This document shows positions 8,956 through 18,965 of a stretch of 64,000 bases of DNA, piece after piece. Both the position numbers and the translations under genes were made by a program. How positions within the stretch are numbered: the stretch's first letter is position 1; each line of letters begins with the position of its first letter. The stretch spans positions 62,001-126,000 of the forward strand of contig NZ_VUNZ01000004.1 of the NCBI RefSeq assembly GCF_008386505.1, in the 5' to 3' direction. The notes beneath the pieces are model-generated. The model had not been told where the DNA came from, made no database searches, and saw only the letters and a program-made list of their open reading frames with translations. Origin of the DNA: Chryseobacterium sediminis. GTDB lineage: Bacteria; Bacteroidota; Bacteroidia; Flavobacteriales; Weeksellaceae.

Positions 8956-10869
8956 TTATTGTAATAAAAAGTTAACAATTAATATAATTCCCACAGCTAA
9001 AGACATGATAAGAATATACGTCTCTACATTTCCGTTTTGAACACGCTTCATAGCTTTTCCGCTGTCTTCAGCACCATCACCTACAAAGTTTACAAAACGG
9101 TCTAAGATACCCTTATCAAACATCTTTCCTCCGCGTCCTAATCCTTCAACAGTTTTTACAATCAATGCGTTGTAAAGTTCGTCAACATATAATTTCTTAG
9201 CAGAAAGTTTTTCCCATCCGGTATAGCTTTCTTCTGCAATGGCCATTTTTTTCTTCTTCACATAAGTATTTCTAACGATGAACCATACAGAGAAGAACAT
9301 AAGAATTGTTGCTGCTAATAAGATCATTTCAGTATTGAAAGGTACTCCTGAAAGAGTAGCTTCCATCTGGCTGTAGCTTTGTTCCGTAAGAACTGGCTTT
9401 AACCATTCCATCAGTTTAGCATAATGCCCGTGACCGATGAAGTGCGGCAGGTTGATAAAACCTCCAACTACAGAAAGGATAGCCAATACGATCAATGGTA
9501 ATGTCATATTTGACGGACTTTCATGTAAGTGGTGTTTTTGCTCTTCAGTACCTCTGAATTCTCCGTGGAATGTCAAATAATACAGTCTGAACATATACGT
9601 TGCAGTCATTGCCGCTAAAACAAATAAGATTACCCAGTAAACAGGGTTTTTAGCGAAAGCTGCTACTAAAATTTCATCTTTAGAGATCATCCCGGATAGT
9701 AAAGGGAAACCTGAGATTGCTAATGTTCCGATAAGGAATGTAGCGTGCGTAAGAGGAATATATTTTTTAAGACCTCCCATGAAACGCATATCCTGTTCGT
9801 TGCTCATTGCGTGGATTACAGAACCTGCACCCAAGAATAATAAAGCTTTGAAGAATGCGTGTGTCATTACGTGGAACATCGCTGTTGTATACGCTCCAAG
9901 ACCTAAAGCAATGAACATAAATCCAAGCTGTGAAACGGTAGAGTAGGCTAATACTTTTTTGATGTCGTTCTGACGAAGTGCATAGAATCCAGCCAAAGCA
10001 GCTGTTAAGAATCCGATGAATAAAATTCCTCCCTGTACAGTAGGCGCTAAAGTAAATAAGAAGTTTGATCTTACTACCAAATAGATCCCTGCCGTTACCA
10101 TCGTTGCCGCGTGGATCAACGCTGATACAGGAGTTGGTCCGGCCATCGCATCCGGTAACCATGTATATAATGGAACCTGAGCAGATTTACCGGTAGCACC
10201 GATGAATAAACTCGCTGTGATAAAGATAATCACTGTTCCGTCTAATTCAAATTTTGAAGCGTTTTCTGCTACAGAAAGATAATCTACAGCATTGGTCTGA
10301 GAAGCAATCATGAAAATACCGATCAATAACGCAAGGTCACCAATTCTGTTCATAATGAAAGCTTTTCTTGCCGCTTTACCGTATTCTTCATTAGTATACC
10401 AGAATCCGATCAACAGGTAAGAACAAAGTCCTACACCTTCCCATCCGATGAATAAGATAAGGTAGTTGCTTCCCATTACTAAAAGTAACATAGAGAAGAT
10501 GAAAAGATTCAGATAAGTAAAAAACTTGTAGAACCCTTTATCATGACTCATATATCCGATAGAGTATAAGTGGATCAGTGAACCGATACCCGTAATGATC
10601 ATTACCATCATTAAAGAAAGCTGATCAATCTGGAATCCAAAATTGATTTGAACTCCATTTACTCTAAACCATTCAAAAGCTTTTACGATTACAGGCTGGC
10701 TTTCTGAATTGAAATTCATGAAAAGACTTACAGCGATACAGAATGATCCGAAGACCATTGCCGTAGCCAAAGATCCTACCAAAATTTTTGGAAGATTTTT
10801 CCCGAATAAACCGTTAATAAGAAACCCTAAAAGTGGTAAAAGTACTATTGCATATACTAGATTCTCCAT
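8956..10869 (-). CDS. nuoL: NADH-quinone oxidoreductase subunit L
   Basis: 637 residues. It has an antiporter core with LFIGWEGVGLCSYLLIGFW, AQVPLYTWLPDAMAGPTPVS and LAYSTVSQLGFMF. It continues into the extra C-terminal region that forms the lateral helix along the membrane arm in NuoL proteins, plus a final membrane span. It begins 2 bases after nuoK ends. The largest complex I membrane subunit and the distal proton pump. Confidence 0.97.
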   Translation of the reverse strand: MENLVYAIVLLPLLGFLINGLFGKNLPKILVGSLATAMVFGSFCIAVSLFMNFNSESQPVIVKAFEWFRVNGVQINFGFQIDQLSLMMVMIITGIGSLIHLYSIGYMSHDKGFYKFFTYLNLFIFSMLLLVMGSNYLILFIGWEGVGLCSYLLIGFWYTNEEYGKAARKAFIMNRIGDLALLIGIFMIASQTNAVDYLSVAENASKFELDGTVIIFITASLFIGATGKSAQVPLYTWLPDAMAGPTPVSALIHAATMVTAGIYLVVRSNFLFTLAPTVQGGILFIGFLTAALAGFYALRQNDIKKVLAYSTVSQLGFMFIALGLGAYTTAMFHVMTHAFFKALLFLGAGSVIHAMSNEQDMRFMGGLKKYIPLTHATFLIGTLAISGFPLLSGMISKDEILVAAFAKNPVYWVILFVLAAMTATYMFRLYYLTFHGEFRGTEEQKHHLHESPSNMTLPLIVLAILSVVGGFINLPHFIGHGHYAKLMEWLKPVLTEQSYSQMEATLSGVPFNTEMILLAATILMFFSVWFIVRNTYVKKKKMAIAEESYTGWEKLSAKKLYVDELYNALIVKTVEGLGRGGKMFDKGILDRFVNFVGDGAEDSGKAMKRVQNGNVETYILIMSLAVGIILIVNFLLQ

Positions 10870-10871
10870 TC

Positions 10872-11201
10872 TTATCCTCTTAATTTATTAAATATACTCA
10901 CATCTACAGAACGGGTATTTCTATATAGCATAGCAATAATTGCTAAACCTACTGCCACTTCAGCAGCAGCCACTACCATAATGAAGAAAACTAAAAGCTG
11001 TCCGTCGCCGTTGCCTTTATATGCTGAAAAAGCTGCCAATAAAAGGTTTACAGAATTCAGCATAAGCTCTACACAGCCCAGAATCACAATAGCATTTTTT
11101 CTAAGCAATACTCCCATTACTCCCAAACAGAACAATACTGATGAAAGAATGATGAAGTAGTCCAAAGGGATGCTTTGTATAAATGTATTTACTTCTCCCA
11201 T
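10872..11201 (-). CDS. nuoK: NADH-quinone oxidoreductase subunit K
   Basis: 109 residues with three membrane helices. Conserved acidic residues are present in the helices (VILGCVELMLNSVNLLLAAF and VVAAAEVAVGLAIIA), as needed for the proton path of this subunit. It lies 4 bases downstream of nuoJ in the operon. Length matches the family (about 100-110). Confidence 0.96.
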   Translation of the reverse strand: MGEVNTFIQSIPLDYFIILSSVLFCLGVMGVLLRKNAIVILGCVELMLNSVNLLLAAFSAYKGNGDGQLLVFFIMVVAAAEVAVGLAIIAMLYRNTRSVDVSIFNKLRG

Positions 11202-11205
11202 AATT

Positions 11206-11703
11206 TTATAAATCTTTTTTACCGATTAATACCGCGCCTACAATACCTGCCAAAATTAGGATGGAAGCAAGCTCAAACGGTAAAACATATTCATTAAACA
11301 AAAGTCTACCCAGATTTTTCGTAAGACCCACACCTCTGTCAACATTTTCAACAACAATGTGGTTGTCCTGAATTCCTCTGAATACCCCTAAAACTCCAAT
11401 TAATAAAAGACATGCTGTAAAAACTCCAACAAACTTTAAAGTATTGTTCTTCTTACTTTCGTCTCCTTTATTAAGGTTAAGCATCATAAGGATGTAAAGG
11501 AAAAGTACCATGATGGCACCTGCGTACACTATGATCTGGATAATTGCAAGGAACTGTGCATTTAAAAGAATGTACATCCCGGCAATTGAAAACATTGTAA
11601 CAATTAATGACAAAATAGCATAGAGAGGATTTCTTGCAAATACAAAATAAACTGCACTTGCCACTGCTAAAAACGCCACCAAGAAAAATAAAAACTGATC
11701 CAT
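11206..11703 (-). CDS. nuoJ: NADH-quinone oxidoreductase subunit J
   Basis: 165 residues with five predicted membrane spans, including ARNPLYAILSLIVTMFSIAG and LAIIQIIVYAGAIMVLFLYI, typical of NuoJ. Its start codon overlaps the nuoI stop by one base, so the two are probably translationally coupled. Membrane-arm subunit next to NuoK and NuoA. Confidence 0.96.
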   Translation of the reverse strand: MDQFLFFLVAFLAVASAVYFVFARNPLYAILSLIVTMFSIAGMYILLNAQFLAIIQIIVYAGAIMVLFLYILMMLNLNKGDESKKNNTLKFVGVFTACLLLIGVLGVFRGIQDNHIVVENVDRGVGLTKNLGRLLFNEYVLPFELASILILAGIVGAVLIGKKDL

Positions 11704-12260
11704 TATTTTACCGCATTTTTTTGTTTCTCGGATTGTCTTGTCGTAATATCAATCCTTTCATTTATTTTTTCAACTAGTTTATCTTTTCCGTAAATGAAAG
11801 AACCTCTGTTAGTTTCTACATCTACTAATCTATCAGTAAGATAGATTGCAGATTTAGGACAAGCTTCTTCACACATACCGCAGAAAATACATCTTAGCAT
11901 ATTGATTTCATATACTGAAGCGTACTTTTCTTCTCTGTAAAGTCCTTTTTCCTCTTTAGTTCTTTCAGCAGCAGTCATTGTAATGGCTTCTGCAGGACAA
12001 GCTACCGCACAAAGTCCGCAAGCAGTACATCTTTCTCTGCCTTCTTCGTCTCTTTTCAAGACGTGCTGACCTCTCCAGATGGTAGTTCTTGGCTTTTGTA
12101 CTTCCGGATACGAATATACTGCGGGAGCCCCCTTTACCACGGTTCTTACAGCATGCTTAAGTGTAATCCCCATCCCTGTAAGGATTGCAGGAATGTAGAT
12201 CTTTTCAGCAAGGGTCATTTCTTTATTGGAAACAACTTTTGATCTGTTTGTAAGTTTCAT
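11703..12260 (-). CDS. nuoI: NADH-quinone oxidoreductase subunit I, 2x[4Fe-4S] protein
   Basis: 185 residues. Two ferredoxin-type cluster motifs, CTACGLCAVACP and CIFCGMCEEACP, carry the two 4Fe-4S clusters (N6a/N6b) that pass electrons towards NuoB. The N-terminus is basic and the C-terminus Lys-rich. It is 151 bases downstream of nuoH and overlaps nuoJ by one base. Confidence 0.97.
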   Translation of the reverse strand: MKLTNRSKVVSNKEMTLAEKIYIPAILTGMGITLKHAVRTVVKGAPAVYSYPEVQKPRTTIWRGQHVLKRDEEGRERCTACGLCAVACPAEAITMTAAERTKEEKGLYREEKYASVYEINMLRCIFCGMCEEACPKSAIYLTDRLVDVETNRGSFIYGKDKLVEKINERIDITTRQSEKQKNAVK

Positions 12261-12411
12261 TTAATTATAGATATTAGATGTTAGACACCAGATTTTAGAC
12301 TAATCTTGTCTGCTATCTTAATTATTTAATATTGATGATTGAATATGATAGGCTAAAGATAAAACTTTGATTTCATTATCAAATTTTCAAATCAGCTCAT
12401 TTTCAAATTTT

Positions 12412-13476
12412 CTAGTTTGCAAATGCTAAAATTACAGCGCCTGTAATTAATAGGTTTACCAATGCCATTGGGATTAATGTTTTCCATCCTAAGTGCATTA
12501 ACTGATCGTATCTGAATCTTGGAAGTGTCCATCTGATCCACATGAAGATCAGAATTCCGATTACAGTTTTCGTTAAGAATGCTACAATACTCAAGATTCC
12601 TGCAGTGTTCTCACCCCAGTTCTGAGTTACCCATTCAATACCAGGATAGTTATAACCTCCGAAGAAAAGAACTACCATAAAAGCATTGGAAATAAACATG
12701 TTCACGTATTCCCCGAACATATATAACCCTAACTTCATGGAAGAGTATTCTGTAGAGTATCCTGTTACCAATTCAGATTCACACTCAGGTAAATCGAAGG
12801 GGTGTCTGTTGGTTTCTGCCAAAGCTGCTACAAAGAAAACAAGGAAAGCAATCGGTTGGTAGAAAATATTCCAGTTCATTCCGGAACCCCAAGGAATAAC
12901 GCCCCATAATTTTCCAGTAGTCTGACTTTCAGTAATTTCTTTTAAGTCTAAACTTCCTGTCATCATAATGATAGAAAGAAGTGCTAATCCCATTGCCAAT
13001 TCGTAAGAAATCATCTGAGAAGAAGCACGGATAGCACCTAATAATGAATATTTGTTGTTGGAAGCCCAGCCTCCGATCATAATTCCGTAAACCCCAATTG
13101 AAGCCATTCCGATGATGAAAAGTACACCAACATCAATGTTAGCAACCTGAAGATCAAAAGAAGTACCTGCAATATTTAAACTTTTACCCCAAGGAATAAC
13201 AGCTCCTGTAATCAATGAAATAAACATTACCAAAGCAGGTCCTAATACGAAAAGGAATTTTTCTGCATTGGCTGGCGTAAAGTCTTCTTTAAAGAAAAAC
13301 TTTCCACCATCAGCAAGAGGCTGCAGTAATCCGAAAGGTCCGGCTCTGTTGGGACCAATTCTATCCTGCATGATAGACGCTACTTTTCTTTCTGCCCAGG
13401 TAGAGTAGGCGGCAATCGTAAGCGATAGCAGGAAAAGCGCTAGTACAAGTATAAGTTTAAATGTAAGTAAATCCAT
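12412..13476 (-). CDS. nuoH: NADH-quinone oxidoreductase subunit H
   Basis: 354 residues with eight or nine membrane helices. The signature AERKVASIMQDRIGPNRAGP and the quinone-chamber acidic loop AALAETNRHPFDLPECESEL are intact. NuoH anchors the peripheral arm and forms part of the quinone site. Gaps of 179 bases before and 151 bases after break the tight gene packing, but there is no clear terminator in either, so co-transcription is likely. Confidence 0.97.
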   Translation of the reverse strand: MDLLTFKLILVLALFLLSLTIAAYSTWAERKVASIMQDRIGPNRAGPFGLLQPLADGGKFFFKEDFTPANAEKFLFVLGPALVMFISLITGAVIPWGKSLNIAGTSFDLQVANIDVGVLFIIGMASIGVYGIMIGGWASNNKYSLLGAIRASSQMISYELAMGLALLSIIMMTGSLDLKEITESQTTGKLWGVIPWGSGMNWNIFYQPIAFLVFFVAALAETNRHPFDLPECESELVTGYSTEYSSMKLGLYMFGEYVNMFISNAFMVVLFFGGYNYPGIEWVTQNWGENTAGILSIVAFLTKTVIGILIFMWIRWTLPRFRYDQLMHLGWKTLIPMALVNLLITGAVILAFAN

Positions 13477-13655
13477 TTTTTATTTTAAATGTTTGAAGAT
13501 GGGAGCTGGAAGCTGGAAGTGTATTACATCGTGGCATCAACTCTTCATCACATTACCAATTTATTTTATTTTTTAACGATATTAAAGTTAAAAGTAGAAG
13601 TGAAATATTTTTAAGGTTACAAACCTCCATCTTTCAGCTTCAGACGTCCGACTTT

Positions 13656-14654
13656 TTATTTTTCGTCTTTTTCACTGATTTCTTTAGCCATAGGATTGTC
13701 TAAAACTCTTAGTTCATCCTTAGGTTTTTCGTAGTGGTTCAATGAAATTACAGAGTGTCTGTCGATATGTCTCGGACCTTCGATGTTCCAGTCTGATAAT
13801 GCTTTTCTTTCAAAACGGCATGTATCACAGATGAATTCTTCTACTTCACCCCACTGATCTTTTCTTGCAGTTACTCTTACTATTTCATCACCTTTCATCC
13901 ATACTACAGCTTTTCCGGAACACTTATCACATTTACAAGAAGCGTTCATTGGTTTTGTAAACCATACTCTGCTTGCAAAACGAGCTGTTCTGTCTGTTAA
14001 TGCTCCTACAGGACAAACGTCGATAACGTTTCCGATGAAGTCATTGTCTAAAGCTTTATTTAAATAAGTTGAAATTTCAGCGTGATCTCCTCTGAAAAGA
14101 ATACCGTGTTCTCTTGTTTCTGTAAGCTGGTTGGCTGTCAATACACATCTTGCACAAAGAATACAACGGTTCATGTTCAATTTGATGTTCGGTCCAAGAT
14201 CATCAGCTTCGTAAGTATTTCTTTCAAATTCTGTTCTTGTACTGTCTACACCATGCTCATATCCTAAATCCTGAAGATGACATTCTCCTGCCTGGTCACA
14301 GATAGGGCAGTCCAGCGGGTGATTCACCAATAAGAACTCGGTAACCGCTTTTCTTCCTTCCTGAGCTTTCTCAGAAGTAAGATTTTTTACTTCCATCCCG
14401 TCCATTACATTAGTTCTGCAGCTTGCTACTAATTTTGGCATAGGACGAGGATCTGCTTCAGACCCTTTAGAAACTTCTACAAGACATGTTCTACATCTCC
14501 CTCCACTGGTTTCTAACTTGCTGTAGTAGCACATAGCGGGAGGTACAGATTTTCCACCGATTTGTCTTGCTGCTTCCAGAATGGAAGTACCAGGCATCAC
14601 TTCAGTAGTCTGTCCGTCTATAGTTATTTTGAATTTTTTAACTTCTTCGCTCAT
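13656..14654 (-). CDS. nuoG: NADH-quinone oxidoreductase subunit G, short form
   Basis: 332 residues, much shorter than the 700-900 of enterobacterial NuoG. The iron-sulfur part is complete: a 2Fe-2S motif (CYYSKLETSGGRCRTC), the His/Cys 4Fe-4S motif (HPLDCPICDQAGEC) and a ferredoxin-like pair (CILCARC ... VCPVGAL). The protein ends soon after CKCDKCSG and CDTCRFERK, where the molybdopterin-oxidoreductase-like domain would begin. As far as I know, flavobacterial genomes often have this trimmed form, so I take it as functional and not broken. Confidence 0.9.
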   Translation of the reverse strand: MSEEVKKFKITIDGQTTEVMPGTSILEAARQIGGKSVPPAMCYYSKLETSGGRCRTCLVEVSKGSEADPRPMPKLVASCRTNVMDGMEVKNLTSEKAQEGRKAVTEFLLVNHPLDCPICDQAGECHLQDLGYEHGVDSTRTEFERNTYEADDLGPNIKLNMNRCILCARCVLTANQLTETREHGILFRGDHAEISTYLNKALDNDFIGNVIDVCPVGALTDRTARFASRVWFTKPMNASCKCDKCSGKAVVWMKGDEIVRVTARKDQWGEVEEFICDTCRFERKALSDWNIEGPRHIDRHSVISLNHYEKPKDELRVLDNPMAKEISEKDEK

Positions 14655-14695
14655 ATGATATGCTTTAAGCTTTATGCGTTAAGCAATAGGCTTTG

Positions 14696-15607
14696 TTATT
14701 TATATTTCTTAGTATTAAATGTATATCCAATTCCTCCCAGAACCTGTCCGAAAACAAAATCCTGGCGTGCTTTATCAGGTTTGTTATTTAATGTAGTTTT
14801 AATATCCCACATATTAATATAACCGGCTTTTCCTTCTACTCTCAGCATCCAGTTTTTCCAGAAAACTAAGTTAAGACTGGATCTGATATCAGTTCCCATA
14901 CCTGCAACGTGAAAACGGTCACTTCTTTCATTTCCGAAAAGTTTTACATTACTTTTAGGAAACATAAACCCGATTCCTGCTCCATAAGACCATACTAAAT
15001 CTATATTTTTCTTATGTACAAGATTTTTGTATTTCTCAAGACCTAAGTTTTCATAGTTAAGTCCGTCTGTATGTTCAAAAGTAAGGAACTTCTCATCTGC
15101 AAGGTTAACCTGCCCGTTTTGAACCATTGCTGCATATTCAGGATCTGAAATATGACCTTTGAAACCTACCGTCTGGTTCTGATCCATTACATATTTCATA
15201 TGGTCTATCCCAAGTACCAATGCTAAATTGTCTTTAATAAAATATCCTATTCTGAAATTATACTGTGTTACAGTAAACCAGCTTGGATCAAAATAGACAA
15301 TTCCAAATTTTGTAGGTCTGTCCTGTGCCGTTACATTATTCAGCTGAAAATCGTAACCGTTTCCGGTAAAATGGATATCAGAATTGCTATAAGCCGCTCT
15401 GTTCCATCCATAAAATACGAAAACCTGACCTTTCTTGCTTAATGGTAAAGGTTTTTCCTTTTTCTCAGCTTTAATCTGCTGTTTCTCACTCACTAAATAT
15501 GACAAGTCCTCTTCAACGGATCTGTTATAATTTGCAGTATCTGTTTTCTTATTCTGTGCAAATACAAAATTCGACATCATTAAGCCGACAACCAATAATC
15601 TTTTCAT
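14696..15607 (-). CDS. Predicted outer-membrane beta-barrel protein inside the nuo operon
   Basis: 303 residues with a clear signal peptide (MKRLLVVGLMMSNFVFAQ). The mature part has alternating aromatic/hydrophobic strands and ends with GGIGYTFNTKKYK, similar to a small outer-membrane barrel. No enzyme motif is visible. It starts 5 bases after nuoF ends and stops 41 bases before nuoG begins, so it must be co-transcribed with complex I. A barrel has no known role in complex I; it may be a chance insertion fixed in this lineage. Confidence 0.75.
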   Translation of the reverse strand: MKRLLVVGLMMSNFVFAQNKKTDTANYNRSVEEDLSYLVSEKQQIKAEKKEKPLPLSKKGQVFVFYGWNRAAYSNSDIHFTGNGYDFQLNNVTAQDRPTKFGIVYFDPSWFTVTQYNFRIGYFIKDNLALVLGIDHMKYVMDQNQTVGFKGHISDPEYAAMVQNGQVNLADEKFLTFEHTDGLNYENLGLEKYKNLVHKKNIDLVWSYGAGIGFMFPKSNVKLFGNERSDRFHVAGMGTDIRSSLNLVFWKNWMLRVEGKAGYINMWDIKTTLNNKPDKARQDFVFGQVLGGIGYTFNTKKYK

Positions 15608-15612
15608 TTTAC

Positions 15613-16971
15613 CTATGCATTCTTTTCAACAGCCGGAATAGGATCTGCATAATGTGCCAATCCATAGTTTTGTGTTTGGGACAACTCTGGGTTTTTCACG
15701 TGCCACTCAAATTCATCTCTGAAGTGACGGATTGCTGCTGCAACCGGCCAAGCTGCTGCATCACCCAACGGACAAATCGTATTTCCTTCGATTTTTCTCT
15801 GGATATCCCAAAGTAGATCGATATCTTCCATTTTTCCTTCTCCTTTCTCGATTTTCTTTAAAATCTTGTACATCCATCCTGTTCCTTCACGGCAAGGAGT
15901 ACATTGTCCACAGCTTTCGTGATTGTAGAATCTCGCTAAAGTCATAGTATGCTCTACAATACACTGGTCTTCATCCAAAACGATGAAACCTCCTGAACCC
16001 ATCATGGTACCGGTAGCAAAACCACCATCTGCCAATGATTCATAGTTCATATATCTTGGCTCTCCATTCACTGTTCTCAGCAATAAATTAGCTGGAACAA
16101 TAGGAACAGAACTTCCTCCCGGAATACAAGCCTTTAATTTTTTTCCGTCTTTAATACCGCCGCAATACTCATCAGAGTAGATGAATTCTTCTACGGTGAT
16201 GGTCATATCGATTTCATATACCCCTGGTTTGTTGATGTTTCCACAAGCAGAAATTAATTTCGTACCTGTAGATCTTCCAACTCCGATTTTAGCATATTCA
16301 GCACCTGTAATATCAATGATTGGAACAATTGCAGCAATAGATTCAACGTTATTTACTACCGTTGGTCTTTCCCAAAGTCCTTTTACAGCCGGGAATGGCG
16401 GTTTTAATCTTGGGTTACCTCTTTTTCCTTCTAGAGATTCAAGCAATGCAGTTTCTTCACCACAGATATATGCTCCACCACCTCTTTGAACATAAATTTC
16501 ACAATCGAAACCTGTTCCCAGGATGTTTTTACCTAAAAACCCTGCTGCTTTAGCTTCTTCAATAGCTTCTTCAAGGATATCCGGAATCCATGAATATTCT
16601 CCACGGATGTAGATATAAGAAACATTAGAACCTAAACAGTAAGATGAGATCAGCATTCCCTCGATCAATACATGAGGAAGGAACTCCATTAAATACCTGT
16701 CCTTGAATGTTCCAGGCTCAGATTCATCCGCATTAACAACAAGGTGTCTTGGAACTCCTTCAGGCTTTGCCAAAAAGCTCCATTTCATCCCTGTTGGGAA
16801 TCCAGCTCCACCACGTCCTCTTAGTCCCGAAGCTTTTACTTCTTCAAGAATTTCGTCAGGAGTCATCTTCAAGGCTTTTTCAGCTGCTGTATAACCTCCC
16901 TGTTTACGGTACGTTTCAAAGTAGCGAATACCTTCTATATGTGCGTCTTTAAGTAAAAGTTTTTTACTCAT
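15613..16971 (-). CDS. nuoF: NADH-quinone oxidoreductase subunit F
   Basis: 452 residues. It contains the NADH/FMN-binding glycine-rich segment GLRGRGGAGFPTGMKW, a second Gly-rich stretch near QRGGGAYICGEETALLES, and the 4Fe-4S motif ESCGQCTPCREGTGW. This is the NADH-oxidising subunit with FMN. It lies 95 bases downstream of nuoE. Length is normal. Confidence 0.97.
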   Translation of the reverse strand: MSKKLLLKDAHIEGIRYFETYRKQGGYTAAEKALKMTPDEILEEVKASGLRGRGGAGFPTGMKWSFLAKPEGVPRHLVVNADESEPGTFKDRYLMEFLPHVLIEGMLISSYCLGSNVSYIYIRGEYSWIPDILEEAIEEAKAAGFLGKNILGTGFDCEIYVQRGGGAYICGEETALLESLEGKRGNPRLKPPFPAVKGLWERPTVVNNVESIAAIVPIIDITGAEYAKIGVGRSTGTKLISACGNINKPGVYEIDMTITVEEFIYSDEYCGGIKDGKKLKACIPGGSSVPIVPANLLLRTVNGEPRYMNYESLADGGFATGTMMGSGGFIVLDEDQCIVEHTMTLARFYNHESCGQCTPCREGTGWMYKILKKIEKGEGKMEDIDLLWDIQRKIEGNTICPLGDAAAWPVAAAIRHFRDEFEWHVKNPELSQTQNYGLAHYADPIPAVEKNA

Positions 16972-17066
16972 TGTTTATTATGCTTTTAGCTATTGGTTTG
17001 TCACCGTTAGCTTTTATAATTATTTTAAAAATTAACTGATTTCAAATCCGGGATTCAAAATCTTTA

Positions 17067-17576
17067 TTAGTCCAAAGCAAGTTGTCCCTGTCTGCAAAGC
17101 TCAAGGATTTCGTCTACTTTTTCTATTGTTAAATTTTCATGAAAGAATTTCCCTAACTGCATCATTGGTGCATATCCGCATGCTCCAAGACATTCAGCTG
17201 GTTTTAGTGTAAACATACCGTCTTCAGTAGTTTCTCCGTCCTTAATATTCAGTTTGGTTCTGATATGGTCAAGGATTTTTTCGCTTCCACAAACCATACA
17301 AGGTCCTGTTCTGCAAACTTCCAAAACATATTTACCTACCGGCTTCATATTAAACATGGTATAGAAAGTAGCCACCTCATATACCTCAATCGGTTGGATA
17401 CTTAGTAGTTCGGCAACATAATCCATCACAGGAACATCTAACCATCCTCCGAATTCTTTCTGTGCTAAGTGAAGTACAGGAAGAAGAGCAGATTTTTGTC
17501 TTCCTTCAGGATATCTTGCGATAATTTTGTGTACCTGTGCTAAACTTTCCGGTTTAAAAGCTATTGTTTCGCTCAT
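17067..17576 (-). CDS. nuoE: NADH-quinone oxidoreductase subunit E
   Basis: 169 residues, thioredoxin-like 2Fe-2S protein. Four ligand cysteines are seen in CRTGPCMVCG and CLGACGYAP. It works with NuoF in the NADH dehydrogenase module. Confidence 0.96.
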   Translation of the reverse strand: MSETIAFKPESLAQVHKIIARYPEGRQKSALLPVLHLAQKEFGGWLDVPVMDYVAELLSIQPIEVYEVATFYTMFNMKPVGKYVLEVCRTGPCMVCGSEKILDHIRTKLNIKDGETTEDGMFTLKPAECLGACGYAPMMQLGKFFHENLTIEKVDEILELCRQGQLALD

Positions 17577-17667
17577 TTTTGAAATTTTAGATTTTAGATT
17601 TTAAATTCTAAATGAATAACGGTCTAAAATCAATTTATAATTTATAATTCAAAATTTATAATTCCAG

Positions 17668-18891
17668 TTATGCGTCTAATTCTCCCGCAATAATATTCAT
17701 ACTACACATCGTTACAATGGCATCTGAAATTACAGAACCTGTAATCATTTCAGGATATGCCTGATAGTAGATGAAACATGGTCTTCTGAAGTGAAGTCTG
17801 TAAGGGCTTCTTCCTCCGTCGCTCACAAGATAGAATCCTAATTCTCCGTTTCCTCCTTCTACAGCGTGGTAAACTTCTCCTTTCGGTACATCAGTTTCTC
17901 CCATTACAATTTTGAAATGGTAAATTAATGCTTCCATTTTCTGATATACATCTGCCTTTTCAGGAAGATAGAAGTCTGGAACATCCGCATGGAATGGTCC
18001 TTCCGGAAGATTTTCGTATGCTTGTTTGATGATTTTAATAGATTCCCAGATTTCTTGTTGACGAACCATGAAACGGTCGTAAGTATCTCCTGAAGTTCCT
18101 ACAGGAATAATGAAGTCGAAATCTTCGTAGGAAGAATAAGGCTGTGCAACTCTTACATCATAATCTACTCCTGCTGCACGTAAGTTTGGACCTGTGAAAC
18201 CGTAGCTTAATGCTCTTTCAGCAGAAATAGCTCCTGTACCGATGGTTCTGTCCATGAAAATTCTGTTTCTTTCTAATAAGGTACAGAATTCTTTGAATCT
18301 TGGTGGGAAAGTTTTTAAGAAGTCTTTTAATAACTCATGAAACTTAGGAGTGAAATCTCTTTCAAAACCTCCGATTCTTCCCATATTGGTTGTCATTCTA
18401 GCTCCGCAGATCTGCTCATACATATCATAAATACGTTCTCTTTCGATGAACATGTAGGTAAGACCTGTAATAGCTCCTGAGTCCATTCCGGTTACCCCGT
18501 TACAGATCAGGTGGTCACCGATTCTTGCCAGCTCCATTAAGATAACACGCATATAGTCTACACGTTTTGGAACTTTAACGCCAATCAGTTTCTCTACTGT
18601 CATGTGCCAGCCTAAGTTGTTGATCGGCGCAGAACAGTAATTCATACGGTCAGTAAGGGTAGTGATCTGAGAGTAGTTTCTTCTTTCAGAAATTTTCTCA
18701 AATGCTCTGTGGATATATCCTACCGTTTGCTCAGCGTGAAGAATTCTCTCTCCGTCCATCGTTAAGATATTCTGGAAAATCCCGTGAGTAGCAGGGTGGG
18801 TAGGTCCTAAATTGAGGGTATATAATTGTCCGTCAATCTGTTCCTTACTTTCGTACTGGTTTAGTATATTAGATAATGAGTTATCTTTCAT
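17668..18891 (-). CDS. nuoD: NADH-quinone oxidoreductase subunit D
   Basis: 407 residues. It contains the quinone-site segment NLGPTHPATHG, SAERALSYGFTGPNLRAAG and the C-terminal GGRSPYRLHFRRPCF typical of the 49-kDa type subunit. It is a separate gene from nuoC, unlike the nuoCD fusion of Escherichia coli. A 74-base gap with short repeats separates it from nuoC. Confidence 0.97.
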   Translation of the reverse strand: MKDNSLSNILNQYESKEQIDGQLYTLNLGPTHPATHGIFQNILTMDGERILHAEQTVGYIHRAFEKISERRNYSQITTLTDRMNYCSAPINNLGWHMTVEKLIGVKVPKRVDYMRVILMELARIGDHLICNGVTGMDSGAITGLTYMFIERERIYDMYEQICGARMTTNMGRIGGFERDFTPKFHELLKDFLKTFPPRFKEFCTLLERNRIFMDRTIGTGAISAERALSYGFTGPNLRAAGVDYDVRVAQPYSSYEDFDFIIPVGTSGDTYDRFMVRQQEIWESIKIIKQAYENLPEGPFHADVPDFYLPEKADVYQKMEALIYHFKIVMGETDVPKGEVYHAVEGGNGELGFYLVSDGGRSPYRLHFRRPCFIYYQAYPEMITGSVISDAIVTMCSMNIIAGELDA

Positions 18892-18965
18892 AATTTAAAT
18901 GCTTTAGGCTATAGGCTTTAGGCTTTAAGCATATCGCTTACTGCTTACTGCTTATTGCATTATTT

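Noticed and set aside
9767..10162. 131-residue ORF within nuoL in another frame
   Set aside because: Shadow of the highly conserved nuoL frame on the same strand; no independent features.
13656..14654. nuoG as a truncated pseudogene
   Set aside because: The frame is intact, all cluster ligands are present, and the short form is, to my knowledge, usual in flavobacteria.
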